Shown: positions 17,116-26,490, numbered from the stretch's first letter. The stretch is DNA of 64,000 nt from Sphingomonas sp. PP-CE-1A-559 (GCF_004340965.1 NZ_SLYA01000004.1:289693-353692); one strand, 5' to 3'. The notes: generated from the sequence alone by a model not told the origin. Numbers and translations are program-made.

Positions 17116-18645
17116 TCAGAACCGGTAGCTGATCCAGCCAGCGAGGAAGTCGGAGTTCTTGTACCCCGCATTCGTCAGCGCAGGCCCCGCGATCAGATGT
17201 TCGTACCGCCCGGTGAAGGACAGCCGCGAGGTGAACGGGTACACCGCCTGGAACCGCAGCGTATCGGCGATCTTCTTCCCCCCGAAATTCTGCGTGCCCG
17301 CAAACGCGGTGCCGTTCGCGCGGTACACTGCATCGCTCGTCGTATCGCGCCACGAGCGTTGATATTCCGCGGTCAGCCGTAGCTTGTCGAACACGCTGAA
17401 CGTCACGTTCGGCGCCAACGCGACCAGATTGGTCGGCGTCGCGAACAGCTGATAGCTGTAGTAAATGTTGTTGCCGAACGGCGCGAGCGCGGTGCGCAGC
17501 GTACCGTTGCCATAGGCACCGCCACCACTCGCGTAATCGGCATGGAAGCCGACGCGGGGCGCGTTCTTCTTGTCGCCGAGCTTGTAGGTCTGTGCCAACA
17601 GCACCAGCCACGCCTTGATCGAGCGGTCGTCGTAGCGGCCGCCCTGGTAATTGATCGTCCAGTCGAGGTTCACCGGCCCGGCATCGCCCCAGATGTGCAG
17701 ACCATAGAAACTACGCTCTTCGCGCGCGGTCGTGGTGCCCCAGACCTGCCCGCGGTTGCGCAGCCGCCAGAGGAACGGATCGACGTACAGCTTCGACCCA
17801 CCGAACAGCGTCTCCGGCACGACGATCCCCGTCGAAATGCCCGAGAACCGCCGTGCGCTCTCGGCGTTGTCGTCCTGGGTACCGCCATTGCCGTAGGCGG
17901 TCGGCTTGAAGTCGAACACGTCGGCGCGGACTCCGGCGGTGCGCGCCCAGGCGCGGAAGCCGTTGAAGCCGAAGAACAGCGTGTTGTTGTCGCGCGGCAC
18001 GACCAGCAGGTTCGGACCGTCGGCGAACGTCTGGCGGCCATAGCGGACGCCGACATCGACATCGGCGACCGTCCCGGTCAGGTCGACGAACGCCTGCTGC
18101 ACCGCCAGCTTGTTGCGCAGGTTCGGCAGCGCCGTTCCCAGATTCCGTCCCTCCAGCGTACCATGCGCGAGTTCGCCATAGAACCGAAGGTGTTCCCCGA
18201 CATGCAGGTCGGCACCGCCGAACAGGCGGAGAATGTCCTGCCGCTGCGCTTCCGAGTCGCGCAGATTGGGGTTAGTGGTCTGGTTGACGCGCAACCGCGC
18301 CTCGCCCGACAGCGTCAGATAGACGTCGCCATCGCCAGCGAGGGAAATGAACTTCAGCTGGTCGACGATGTCCTTGCGCTTGGCCGGATCGCGCAGCTTC
18401 GACCAATCCTCCGCCCAGCGCGACTGGTTGTACCCGCCCGCCGTGACGCCGTCGCCGATCGCGGCATCGGGATAGCTCTCCGCGATCGGCGACGCTTCGG
18501 CGGTGCTGGACACGTCCTTGGCGCCGGGATTGGCCTTCGTTGCAGGAGCAGGTGCAGGCGACGTCTGCGCCATCGCCAGGGTCGGAAGAGTCGACGCGGC
18601 AAAGCTGGCCGCATACGCCATGCGGCGGATCGTGATCGGGGTCAT
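17116..18645 (-). CDS. Alginate-export/AlgE-like outer-membrane beta-barrel porin
   Basis: 509 residues with a signal peptide cut after TLAMA, then a low-complexity linker (Pro/Ala/Lys) and a beta-barrel region with many alternating strands, ending in WISYRF, a C-terminal aromatic suited to BAM recognition. GEARLRVNQTTNP, FYGELAHGTLEGR and VRYGRQTFADGPNLLVVPRDNNT match the alginate-export family. The stop lies downstream of dctA on the same strand with 51 bases between them, suggesting it lets C4-dicarboxylates or similar acids through the outer membrane. The substrate is inferred. Confidence 0.85.
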   Translation of the reverse strand: MTPITIRRMAYAASFAASTLPTLAMAQTSPAPAPATKANPGAKDVSSTAEASPIAESYPDAAIGDGVTAGGYNQSRWAEDWSKLRDPAKRKDIVDQLKFISLAGDGDVYLTLSGEARLRVNQTTNPNLRDSEAQRQDILRLFGGADLHVGEHLRFYGELAHGTLEGRNLGTALPNLRNKLAVQQAFVDLTGTVADVDVGVRYGRQTFADGPNLLVVPRDNNTLFFGFNGFRAWARTAGVRADVFDFKPTAYGNGGTQDDNAESARRFSGISTGIVVPETLFGGSKLYVDPFLWRLRNRGQVWGTTTAREERSFYGLHIWGDAGPVNLDWTINYQGGRYDDRSIKAWLVLLAQTYKLGDKKNAPRVGFHADYASGGGAYGNGTLRTALAPFGNNIYYSYQLFATPTNLVALAPNVTFSVFDKLRLTAEYQRSWRDTTSDAVYRANGTAFAGTQNFGGKKIADTLRFQAVYPFTSRLSFTGRYEHLIAGPALTNAGYKNSDFLAGWISYRF

Positions 18646-18667
18646 ATCGAATATCCGGTACAGGACG

Positions 18668-18690
18668 CGGGACCGGACACGCCGGTCCCG
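18668..18690. other. Intercistronic hairpin between dctA and porin gene
   Basis: CGGGACCGG-ACACG-CCGGTCCCG is a perfect 9-base-pair stem with a 5-base loop in the 51-base gap. No T-run follows on the minus strand, so it looks like an mRNA processing or stability hairpin rather than a terminator. Confidence 0.55.
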
Positions 18691-18696
18691 TAAGCG

Positions 18697-20043
18697 TCAG
18701 TGGGCGGGAGCCGCGGCGGGGATCGCCGCCGGCACGAACTCGGGAAGCTTCCCCGACAACGCGGCGTTCAGCTTGTCGCGGTCGAGAGCGCCTTCCCAGC
18801 GGGCCACGACGATCGTCGCGACCGCGTTGCCGATGAAGTTGGTCAGGCTGCGGCACTCGCTCATGAAGCGGTCGACGCCAAGGATCAGCGCCATGCCCGC
18901 GATCGGCACCGTCGGCACGATCGACAGCGTCGCGGCCAGGGTAATGAAGCCCGCGCCGGTGACGCCCGCCGCGCCCTTCGAAGAGATCATCGCGACGACC
19001 AGCAGCAACAGTTCCTGCCCGAGCGTCAGATGCGTATTGGTCGCCTGCGCAATGAACAGCGCCGCCAGCGTCATGTAGATGTTGGTGCCGTCGAGGTTGA
19101 ACGAATAGCCGGTCGGCACGACCAGCCCGACGACCGACTTCTCGCAGCCTGCCGCTTCCATCTTCTGGATCAGGTTCGGCAGTGCGGCTTCCGACGAGGA
19201 CGTACCGAGCACCAGCAGCAATTCGGCCTTCAGATACTTGATCAGCTTGAAGATCGAGAAGCCCGTGAGCCGAGCGACGGTGCCGAGGATGACGATCACG
19301 AACAGCGCCGCGGTCAGATAGAAGGTCGCGACCAGCGCACCGAGATTGGCAAGGCTGCCGATCCCGTACTTGCCGATCGTGAACGCGATCGCGCCGAACG
19401 CGCCGAGCGGGGCTGCGCGCATTAGGATGCCGACCAGCTTGAAGACGATCAGGCTGAGGCGTTCGAGGAAGTTCAGCACCGGCTTGGCAGGCTCGCCGAC
19501 CAGGCTCAGCGAGATGCCGAACAGGATCGCGACGAGCAGGATCTGGAGGATATTGCCTTCGGTGAACGCGCTGACCATCGTGTCCGGGATGATGCTCATC
19601 AGGAACCCGGTGATCGTCGTCTCATGCGCCTTCACGGTGTAGTCGGCGATGCCCTTGGTATCGAGCGTGGCGGCGTCGATGTTCATCCCCGCACCCGGCT
19701 GGACGACGTTGGCGACGATCAGGCCGACGATCAGCGCGAGCGTCGAGAAGAACAGGAAGTAGGCGAACGCCTTGCCCGCGACGCGGCCGACCGAGCCGAG
19801 TTCCTTCATCCCGGCGATGCCGGTAACGAGCGTCAGGAAGATCACCGGTGCGATGATCATCTTCACCAGCTTGATGAACGCATCGCCGAGCGGCTTCAGC
19901 GCCGCGCCGTACGCCGGATAGAAATGCCCGAGCGCCGCGCCGAGCGCGATCGCGATCAGGACCTGCAGGTATAACTGCCCGGTCCAGCGCTTGCGCCGGG
20001 GCGTTTCCGCGACGCCATATGTCTGGGATGGAATGGTCAACAT
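18697..20043 (-). CDS. dctA: C4-dicarboxylate:cation symporter DctA
   Basis: 448-residue dicarboxylate/amino acid:cation symporter (DAACS) of the inner membrane, taking up succinate, fumarate and malate with protons or Na+. Signature stretches are [17 protein letters not shown] (re-entrant loop 1), [19 protein letters not shown] and [13 protein letters not shown] (re-entrant loop 2). About eight membrane helices. An AGGAGG RBS is close (2 bases) to the ATG. Divergent from dctB, which should control it. Confidence 0.95.
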   Translation of the reverse strand: MLTIPSQTYGVAETPRRKRWTGQLYLQVLIAIALGAALGHFYPAYGAALKPLGDAFIKLVKMIIAPVIFLTLVTGIAGMKELGSVGRVAGKAFAYFLFFSTLALIVGLIVANVVQPGAGMNIDAATLDTKGIADYTVKAHETTITGFLMSIIPDTMVSAFTEGNILQILLVAILFGISLSLVGEPAKPVLNFLERLSLIVFKLVGILMRAAPLGAFGAIAFTIGKYGIGSLANLGALVATFYLTAALFVIVILGTVARLTGFSIFKLIKYLKAELLLVLGTSSSEAALPNLIQKMEAAGCEKSVVGLVVPTGYSFNLDGTNIYMTLAALFIAQATNTHLTLGQELLLLVVAMISSKGAAGVTGAGFITLAATLSIVPTVPIAGMALILGVDRFMSECRSLTNFIGNAVATIVVARWEGALDRDKLNAALSGKLPEFVPAAIPAAAPAH

Positions 20044-20184
20044 CGCCTCCTGAAAACCTCGCCCGCTGACATGGAGCGTTATCTGCGACGGTAATGCCGG
20101 CCCGAACCGCAGACTACAAGCGCGAGCCTACAATCTATTAAGCTATTGTTTTAGCGAAGTTTGACAGCATACCGATCATTCGGA

Positions 20185-20245
20185 TGTGCGGATTTTGTAT
20201 AGATTGCAGCATGGCGCTCACGGAATGTGTGTGATAATCCGCACA
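20185..20245. promoter_or_regulatory. Inverted repeat in the dctA-dctB intergenic region
   Basis: TGTGCGGATT (20185-20194) and AATCCGCACA (20236-20245) are exact inverse copies 41 bases apart, ending 2 bases before the ATG at 20248. The position suggests an operator or enhancer pair for DctD acting on both divergent genes. I did not find a convincing sigma-54 promoter (TGGCAC-N5-TTGC) in this intergenic region. Confidence 0.5.
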
Positions 20246-20247
20246 GA

Positions 20248-22032
20248 ATGAGCCGGACTCGTTCCTCCCTTCTGACGACCGCGCTGGCGGTGCTGTTTGC
20301 GTTCGCGGCGCTTGGCCTGATCGTGGCGGGGGTCGCGTCGATCTACGGCCAGCGCGCCGTCGCCGACGTTACCGCGGCGGTACGGACACGGTCGATCCAG
20401 CAGACCCGGAGCAATCTGCGACTGCTCGAATCCGAGTTGCAGACGTATCGCCTGCTCCCGTTGATGCTTGGCGAATACCCCGACGTGCGCGCCGCGCTGG
20501 CGTCGGGTTCGGTCGATCCTGCGCTCAACGAAAAGCTGGCGATGCTGGCGCGGCGAACCGGCGCCCCGGTGATCTACGCGCTCGATACGCAGGGCATGAC
20601 GATCGCCGCATCGAACGCGGGTCAACCCGACAGCTTCCTCGGTCACGACTATAGATACCGCGAGTATTTCACCAAGGCGATGGCGTCCGGCGCGACCGAG
20701 TTCTTCGCACTCGGCAGCGTCAGCGGACGCCCCGGCCTCTATCTCTCGCGACGCATAGAGCGCGCCGGACGGCCGCTCGGCGTGGTCGTCGTGAAGGTCG
20801 AATTCGCCAAGATCGCCCGCGCCTGGATCCAGGACCGGATGGCAACCTTCGTCACCGATCCCGACGGCATCATCCTGATTTCCAGCGATCCCCGTCTCCA
20901 GTTCAAGACCACGCGGCCCTTGACGGCGGCTCGCCGCGCAATGCTCGCCCAGACGCGCCAGTTCGGCGGATCGCCGCTCGTGCCCGCACCGCTGACGATG
21001 ATCGAAGGCGGTTCGCGGCTTCCGGACGGCACACCTGCGGTCGCGGTATCGCTCCCCGTGCCGATCGCCGGCTGGCGGCTGGTCCACATGGAACCGCTCG
21101 ACGCCGCGTTGCGCACCGCGGCCGCGCGTACGCGTTGGGCGACCACGCTCGCCGCGCTGCTGACGATCGGCGCGATGCTCGGCACATGGTGGGTCCACGA
21201 GCGGCGCAAGCGCAACGCGGGCGCCCGCGCGGAGCTCGAAGCAGAGGTTGCCCGCCGCACCGCCGAGCTCCGCGCCACCGCCGACCGCCTCCAGATCGAG
21301 GTCGAACAGCGCGAGGCCTCCGACCAGCGGTTCCGCCAGGCCCGCGAGGAACTCGCGCACGCCAACCGCGTCGGTTCGATCGGCACGATCACCGCCAGCG
21401 TCGCGCACGAGATCAATCAGCCCGTAGCCGCGATCCGCACCTTCGCCGACAATGCCGCCGCCTTCCTCGACCGCGGCGAACCCGCGCGCGCGGCAACCAA
21501 CCTCCAGTCGATCGTCGACCTCACCAGCCGGATCGGTACGATCACCGCGGGGCTCAGGCGCTATGCCCGGCGCGGCGCAGGCTCGATCGGCCCGGTGGCG
21601 CTCGACGAGGCGATCGACGGCGTCCGCCTGCTGATCGGCGACCGCTTCCGCGCCAAGGGCGTTACGCTCGACCTGCCGAACGGTCCCGAGGCGCGACTGA
21701 CGGTAATCGCCGGTCGCGTTCGCCTGGAACAAGTGCTGGTCAACCTTCTCCAGAACGCCCTCGACGCGGTCGCCGACCGCCGCGATGCCCGCGTCAGCGT
21801 CACGGTCGGGCGTAAAGGCCGCGACGTCGTCCTGACCGTCGCCGACAACGGTCCCGGCATCGAGCCCGACATCGCCGACCACCTCTTCACCCCGTTCGCG
21901 ACGAGCAAGAAGGACGGCCTCGGACTCGGCCTCGGCATCGCGCGCGACATCATGACCGAGTTCGGCGGCACGCTCGACCTCGTCCCAGCACCTGAAGGCG
22001 CCATTTTCCGTATGATCCTGGTAAAGGCATGA
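20248..22032 (+). CDS. dctB: Sensor histidine kinase DctB
   Basis: About 594 residues. TM1 lies near residues 8-30, followed by a periplasmic sensor of about 270 residues with the fold expected for DctB (double PAS/Cache). TM2 is WATTLAALLTIGAMLGTWW, then a coiled coil, the H-box SVAHEINQP with His387, the N-box LLQNALDAV, and G-boxes DNGPGIEP and GLGLGLGI. The kinase should sense C4-dicarboxylates and phosphorylate DctD. An in-frame GTG at 20227 is an alternative start; ATG at 20248 is preferred because it leaves the inverted repeat outside the gene. The stop overlaps dctD as ATGA. Confidence 0.92.
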   Translation: MSRTRSSLLTTALAVLFAFAALGLIVAGVASIYGQRAVADVTAAVRTRSIQQTRSNLRLLESELQTYRLLPLMLGEYPDVRAALASGSVDPALNEKLAMLARRTGAPVIYALDTQGMTIAASNAGQPDSFLGHDYRYREYFTKAMASGATEFFALGSVSGRPGLYLSRRIERAGRPLGVVVVKVEFAKIARAWIQDRMATFVTDPDGIILISSDPRLQFKTTRPLTAARRAMLAQTRQFGGSPLVPAPLTMIEGGSRLPDGTPAVAVSLPVPIAGWRLVHMEPLDAALRTAAARTRWATTLAALLTIGAMLGTWWVHERRKRNAGARAELEAEVARRTAELRATADRLQIEVEQREASDQRFRQAREELAHANRVGSIGTITASVAHEINQPVAAIRTFADNAAAFLDRGEPARAATNLQSIVDLTSRIGTITAGLRRYARRGAGSIGPVALDEAIDGVRLLIGDRFRAKGVTLDLPNGPEARLTVIAGRVRLEQVLVNLLQNALDAVADRRDARVSVTVGRKGRDVVLTVADNGPGIEPDIADHLFTPFATSKKDGLGLGLGIARDIMTEFGGTLDLVPAPEGAIFRMILVKA

Positions 22033-23354
22033 GCGAGCAAGCGGTTCTGCTCGTCGACGACGACGACGTGTTGCGCGGGGCGCTGGAGCAATCGTTCGAA
22101 CTCGCCGGGATCGCGGTGATCGCCGAGCGCGACCCGACCGTCGCGCTCGCCTGCGTGACCGCCGGGTTCGACGGCGCGGTCGTATCCGACATCCGCATGC
22201 CGAAGATGGACGGCCTCGAACTCTTCCGCCGGATCGCCGCGATCGACCACGAGATCCCGGTGCTGCTGATGACCGGCCACGGCGACGTCGCGATGGCCGT
22301 CGCCGCGCTGAAGAACGGCGCGTTCGACTTCATCCCGAAGCCGTTCGCCACGGACCATTTGATCGCGGGGGCACGCCGCGCGCTCGAAATGCGCCGCCTC
22401 GTCCTCGACAACCGCCGCCTCCGCGCCGCCGCCGAGGAAACGGTCGGCGCCGAACCGCTGATCGGCGAGACCCCGGTGATGGTCCGCCTCCGCGAAACGA
22501 TGCGCCAAATTGCTCAGGCCGACATCGACGTTCTGATCGAGGGGGAGACCGGCACCGGCAAGGAACTCGTCGCCGTCCTGCTCCACCGCTGGAGCAACCG
22601 ACGGTCACGGCCCTTCGTGGCAGTCAACTGCGCCGCGCTGCCCGAGGCTGTCGCGGAAATCGAGCTGTTCGGCCACGACGGCGACTCCCGCCTGCCGCGC
22701 ACCGGCCGGATCGAGGCCTCGAACCGCGGCACGCTGTTCCTCGACGAAATCGAGAGCACGCTGCCGGCGTTTCAGGCAAAACTGCTCCGCGTGCTCGAGG
22801 AGCGCGAGGTGATGCCGGTCGGTGGCGACCTGCCACGTGCGCTCGACCTGCGCGTGATCGCTGCCGCGAAACCGGGGTTAGAGCAGGCGGTCGAGGAAGG
22901 CCGCTTCCGCGCCGACCTGCTGTTCCGGCTAGACGCGGTCCGCCTGCGCATCCCGCCGCTCCGAGAACGCCGCGACGACATACCGCTGCTGTTCGGCCAT
23001 TTGCTCCATCAGGCGGCAGAGCGGTTCGGGCGCGAGGTGCCGACGATCGATACAGCGACGCTAGCGTACCTTGGCCAGCACGACTGGCCCGGCAACGTCC
23101 GCGAACTCGACAACCTCGCCAAGCGCCTCGTCCTCCGCGTCGAGGCGGAAGAGGCAGTCGACGAAGACAGCGACATCCCCCTCCCCGCCCGAGTAGACAA
23201 GTTTGAGGAAGCGACGATCCGCGCCGTGCTCCAACAGGTCAGCGGCGACGTGCGGTCTGCGCTGGCCGCACTCGGCATCCCGCGCAAGACGTTCTACGAT
23301 AAGCTGAAGCGCCACGAGATCGACGTCGAAGCCTACCGCCCGACCAAAGGCTAA
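22029..23354 (+). CDS. dctD: NtrC-family response regulator DctD, lacking the GAFTGA motif
   Basis: 441 residues. Receiver domain with DDDD near 10-13 and phospho-acceptor Asp54. AAA+ domain with Walker A GETGTGK (172-178), Walker B GTLFLDE (234-240), and the PPLRERRDDIPLL and WPGNVRELDNLAKR segments. C-terminal Fis-type helix-turn-helix (GDVRSALAALGIPRKTFYDKLKRH). Between ELFGHD and TGRIE the sequence reads GDSRLPR, shorter than usual, where sigma-54 activators have GAFTGA. Coupled to dctB by a 4-base overlap. The regulator role is certain by context; the sigma-54 dependence is in doubt. Confidence 0.93.
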   Translation: MSEQAVLLVDDDDVLRGALEQSFELAGIAVIAERDPTVALACVTAGFDGAVVSDIRMPKMDGLELFRRIAAIDHEIPVLLMTGHGDVAMAVAALKNGAFDFIPKPFATDHLIAGARRALEMRRLVLDNRRLRAAAEETVGAEPLIGETPVMVRLRETMRQIAQADIDVLIEGETGTGKELVAVLLHRWSNRRSRPFVAVNCAALPEAVAEIELFGHDGDSRLPRTGRIEASNRGTLFLDEIESTLPAFQAKLLRVLEEREVMPVGGDLPRALDLRVIAAAKPGLEQAVEEGRFRADLLFRLDAVRLRIPPLRERRDDIPLLFGHLLHQAAERFGREVPTIDTATLAYLGQHDWPGNVRELDNLAKRLVLRVEAEEAVDEDSDIPLPARVDKFEEATIRAVLQQVSGDVRSALAALGIPRKTFYDKLKRHEIDVEAYRPTKG

Positions 23355-23355
23355 T

Positions 23356-23474
23356 CCTCAATTCTCCCCTGCAAGGGGAGGTGGCAGCGCTTGCGCTGAC
23401 GGAGGGGTGACCCGCTCTCGATAGGGCGACACCCCTCCGTCGCTGCGCGACACCTCCCCTTGCAGGGGAGGATT
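23356..23474. repeat. Family B palindromic repeat pair, copy B4
   Basis: Arms CTCCCCTGCAAGGGGAGGTG and the inverse, with inner GACGGAGGGGTG/CACCCCTCCGTC segments. It occupies the gap between the convergent dctD and AbrB-type genes. It could serve as a two-way transcription end. Confidence 0.88.
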
Positions 23475-23477
23475 GAT

Positions 23478-24536
23478 TTAGGTCGGAATAACCGGCGGCG
23501 GCACACCGCCCTGCCGCGTCGCCACGAACTTCGCCAGCGGTGGCCCGATCAGCAACACCCCCAGAAACCGCAGCACCTGAAGCGCCATCACGAACGGCAC
23601 ATCCACCGGACTCGACGCCGCGATGATCGCCACCGAGTCCATCCCGCCGGGACTGGTCGCCAGATACGCGGTAACCGGATCGATTCCCCACCACCGCGTC
23701 AACACCGCCGCGATCCCCCCGCAAAACGCGATCAGCAACGCCACCGACAACAGGATCCGCGGCATCGCCTTCCCCGCCACCCGCAGCGTATCGCGGGTGA
23801 ACGACAGTCCGATCCGCCACCCGACCACCGCATAGCTGATTGCGAGCAACCACTGCGGCAACACCGGCTGCGCGACACCAGTGACATTGAGCGCCGCTCC
23901 CGCCACCAAGGACCCGAGCAGCGCACCGGCGGGCAGCTTCAGCACAACGCCGACACTCGCACCAACACCAGCAATCGCGATCGTCCGAAGCACGGCAACC
24001 GGATCGACCGCCGCAAACCACGTGGCTGCGACATGATGCCCGCTCCCGCCACCGACCATCACCGCCGCCAGCACCGAAGCGACCACCGCCACGCTCACGA
24101 CCCGCGTGTACGTCATCACCGCGACCAGCCGCGAGTCCGCGCCATACGCCTGCGCCATCAACACCATCGCGCTCGCCGCGCCCGGCGTCGATCCCCACAC
24201 CGCGACGGTCCCCGGCAACACCTGCCACCGGCTGAGCAGATACCCGAGCACGCTGCTTGCCGCGAGCGTGACGAAATTCACCATCAGGAACACCGGCCAG
24301 TGATCCGCCACCGTCGCGACGATCCCCGTGGTAATCGACCCTGCAATCAGAGTCCCGACCGCAGCCTGCGAACCCCGAAACGCCGAAGTCGGCACGCTCA
24401 GCGACCACCCCCGCACCGCCAGCACGACCGCGGCGACCATTGGCCCGAGCAGCAACCCCGCAGGCAGCCCGACGACTTCGAGCAGCGCGGCGATCACCGC
24501 CGACAGCGCGATCAAGACGGCCCAGCGCCAGATCAC
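23478..24536 (-). CDS. AbrB-family (PF05145-type) membrane protein
   Basis: 352-residue, about 10-helix inner-membrane protein of the family often labelled AbrB or putative ammonia monooxygenase, made of two homologous halves. The markers PAGLLLGPMVAAVVLA, VWGSTPGAASAMVLMA and TSPGGMDSVAIIA fit the repeated G-P and PGG motifs of the family. True function is not established; transport is assumed. The start is GTG and overlaps the stop of the upstream gene as GTGA, so it is the third gene of a coupled operon. Confidence 0.85.
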   Translation of the reverse strand: MIWRWAVLIALSAVIAALLEVVGLPAGLLLGPMVAAVVLAVRGWSLSVPTSAFRGSQAAVGTLIAGSITTGIVATVADHWPVFLMVNFVTLAASSVLGYLLSRWQVLPGTVAVWGSTPGAASAMVLMAQAYGADSRLVAVMTYTRVVSVAVVASVLAAVMVGGGSGHHVAATWFAAVDPVAVLRTIAIAGVGASVGVVLKLPAGALLGSLVAGAALNVTGVAQPVLPQWLLAISYAVVGWRIGLSFTRDTLRVAGKAMPRILLSVALLIAFCGGIAAVLTRWWGIDPVTAYLATSPGGMDSVAIIAASSPVDVPFVMALQVLRFLGVLLIGPPLAKFVATRQGGVPPPVIPT

Positions 24537-25195
24537 GGCTTGGTAGCGAACCAGATCGTGTGCCGCGCGCCGCCCTTCCGCGTCGCCCGCGCGATCACTT
24601 CGTCGACCGCGAACCCCGCTTCAGCAAGGCGCGTAGCAAACGGCTTGCTGGGAGCGGACGACCACACGGCGAGCACCCCGCCCGCCCGCAAAGCCGCTCG
24701 CGCCAGGGACAATCCACGCGCCCCGTAAAGCCGGTCATTACCCGGCCGCGAAATTCCGTCCGGACCGTTGTCGACGTCGAGCAGGATCGCGTCCCAATCA
24801 CCCTCGGCGATCGCCGCGACGACATCGCCCTCGAAAATGCGGGTCCGCGGATCGGTCAGGCTGTCGCCGTGCAGCGTCGCCATCGGCCCGCGCGCCCATT
24901 CGACCACCGCCGGCACGATCTCCGCAACCGCCACCTCCGCGTCAGGCCCAAGCCGTGCGAGCGCCGCGCGAAGCGTAAACCCCATCCCAAGCCCGCCAAT
25001 CAGCATCCGCACGCCCGGCCGCCCACCGATCCGGTCGCACGCCTGCTCCGCCAGCGCCTCTTCCGACCTACTCAACCGGCTGTTCATCAACTCGTTCGCG
25101 CCGAGCATGATCGAGAACTCGGCGCCACGCTGGAGCAACCGAAGTTCACCCCCACCCGGCACCTGCGCCGTCCCCAGCAGCACGCGCGGGATCAT
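24533..25195 (-). CDS. Spermidine-synthase-like Rossmann methyltransferase-fold protein
   Basis: 220 residues from the ATG at 25195, chosen because it overlaps the upstream stop as ATGA; another Met three codons earlier is possible. A SAM-type fold is seen in VRMLIGGLGMGFTLRAALARLG, with acidic EIVPAVVEWARG and DAILLDVDNGPDG. It is smaller than true spermidine synthases and lacks their N-terminal beta domain. Similar proteins are annotated as spermidine synthase-like; the substrate is unknown. Confidence 0.75.
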   Translation of the reverse strand: MIPRVLLGTAQVPGGGELRLLQRGAEFSIMLGANELMNSRLSRSEEALAEQACDRIGGRPGVRMLIGGLGMGFTLRAALARLGPDAEVAVAEIVPAVVEWARGPMATLHGDSLTDPRTRIFEGDVVAAIAEGDWDAILLDVDNGPDGISRPGNDRLYGARGLSLARAALRAGGVLAVWSSAPSKPFATRLAEAGFAVDEVIARATRKGGARHTIWFATKP

Positions 25196-26490
25196 GCCGA
25201 CCAAGCCGCGATATCGTCCTGCTCGCCGATCAAGGCCAGCCCGTGCGCGATCGACGTCAGCTCGCCACCACTCATGATCGCCGCCTCGCCAAACCGCTCG
25301 ACGAAGATCCGGCGGATGCGCGGGATAAGCGACGATCCGCCGGTCAGGAACACCCGGTCGATCTCGCTTCCGCTGACGTTCGCCACCTCAAGCGCCCGGT
25401 CGACCGCCGCCTCGATCCGCACGACGTCATCGGCGATCCACCCCTCGAACTGCGCCCGCGTCACGTCCGCCTCTATCTCGAGCCCCGCGCCCGCAAAGTG
25501 GAAATGCGCGTCCTCGCCATTCGACAGCGCACGCTTGAGCGACCCGACCGCGTCGTACAACGGGTACCCCAGTTCGTTCTCGATCACCGCGATCATCCGC
25601 CCGATCGCGTCCGGATCAATCGCAGTCTTCTGCAACCGCTCGAGTTCGGTCATCGTCTTGCGGTTGCGCATCAGCGCCAGCCGCGACCAGTCCGCGAAGT
25701 CGGCGAAATACGCACGCGGAATCTCCAGTTCCTTGCCGAACGACTTGTACGCGCCGCCCTTGCCCAGCATCGGCAGCACCAGCCGGTCGAGAATGCGGTA
25801 ATCGAACCGGTCGCCCGCGATCCCCACGCCCGCATGCCCCAGTGGCGTACACCGCCGCGCCGCGCCCGGCTCGGCAACGCGCACGACCGAAAAGTCGCTC
25901 GTACCGCCACCGAAATCCGCCACCAGGATCGTCGCCGGCTCGGTCAGTCGCGTCGCGTAGCTATAGGCAGCACCGAGCGGTTCGTAGACGTAGTGGATCT
26001 CCGCCCCGAAACCCTTGAACATCGCGTCGTACCGCGTGCGCGCCAATGCCTCGTCGGGCCGCGCGCCGGCATATTCGACCGGGCGGCCGACGACGATCCG
26101 GTGCGGCCGCGTATCGAGCTTGCCGCCCGCATGCGCGATCAGCTTTTCGAGAAACAGCTGGCCCATCTCCTCGAAGCGATAGCGCTTGTCGAAGACCGAC
26201 GCCTGCTCGAACGTCTTCATCGCCGCGACCGACTTGAACGACTGGATGAACCGGCTGTCGAGCGGATACTCCATATATTCGGCGATAGCCCACGGCCCCG
26301 CATCCGACGCGAGCCCCTTGCCGCTGTCGTCCTGCCAGAAGCACAGCGCCGAGCGGAACACCGGGCTCGTCTCGGCGGGGGCTGCGAAGGTCATCAGCTC
26401 GGGTGAACCACCGCGAGCCCCCAGCGCCACGACGCTGTTGGTCGTGCCGAAATCCAGCCCCAAAGCGGGGCCGCCAGCGTCCGTCTGCAT
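25192..26490 (-). CDS. Hsp70-family actin-like ATPase (YegD-like)
   Basis: 432 residues: an actin-fold nucleotide-binding domain without the substrate-binding beta domain of DnaK, as in YegD. Motifs are LGLDFGTTNSVV (phosphate 1), VADFGGGTSDFSVV (phosphate 2) and VFLTGGSSLIPRIRR (adenosine). The start at 26490 is chosen for its AAGGA RBS and because the family starts directly before GLDFGTTNS. First gene of the overlapping operon with the methyltransferase-like and AbrB-type proteins. Client and role are unknown. Confidence 0.88.
   Translation of the reverse strand: MQTDAGGPALGLDFGTTNSVVALGARGGSPELMTFAAPAETSPVFRSALCFWQDDSGKGLASDAGPWAIAEYMEYPLDSRFIQSFKSVAAMKTFEQASVFDKRYRFEEMGQLFLEKLIAHAGGKLDTRPHRIVVGRPVEYAGARPDEALARTRYDAMFKGFGAEIHYVYEPLGAAYSYATRLTEPATILVADFGGGTSDFSVVRVAEPGAARRCTPLGHAGVGIAGDRFDYRILDRLVLPMLGKGGAYKSFGKELEIPRAYFADFADWSRLALMRNRKTMTELERLQKTAIDPDAIGRMIAVIENELGYPLYDAVGSLKRALSNGEDAHFHFAGAGLEIEADVTRAQFEGWIADDVVRIEAAVDRALEVANVSGSEIDRVFLTGGSSLIPRIRRIFVERFGEAAIMSGGELTSIAHGLALIGEQDDIAAWSA

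Noticed and set aside
20044..20226. Possible sigma-54 promoter for dctA
   Set aside because: I looked for TGGCAC-N5-TTGC on both strands and found no acceptable match, so none is annotated.
20218..21882. Very long open frame on the minus strand opposite dctB (about 554 codons)
   Set aside because: It is antisense to a clear histidine kinase gene; the high GC content keeps antisense frames open. Its translation is Arg/Asp/Gly-rich with no domain.
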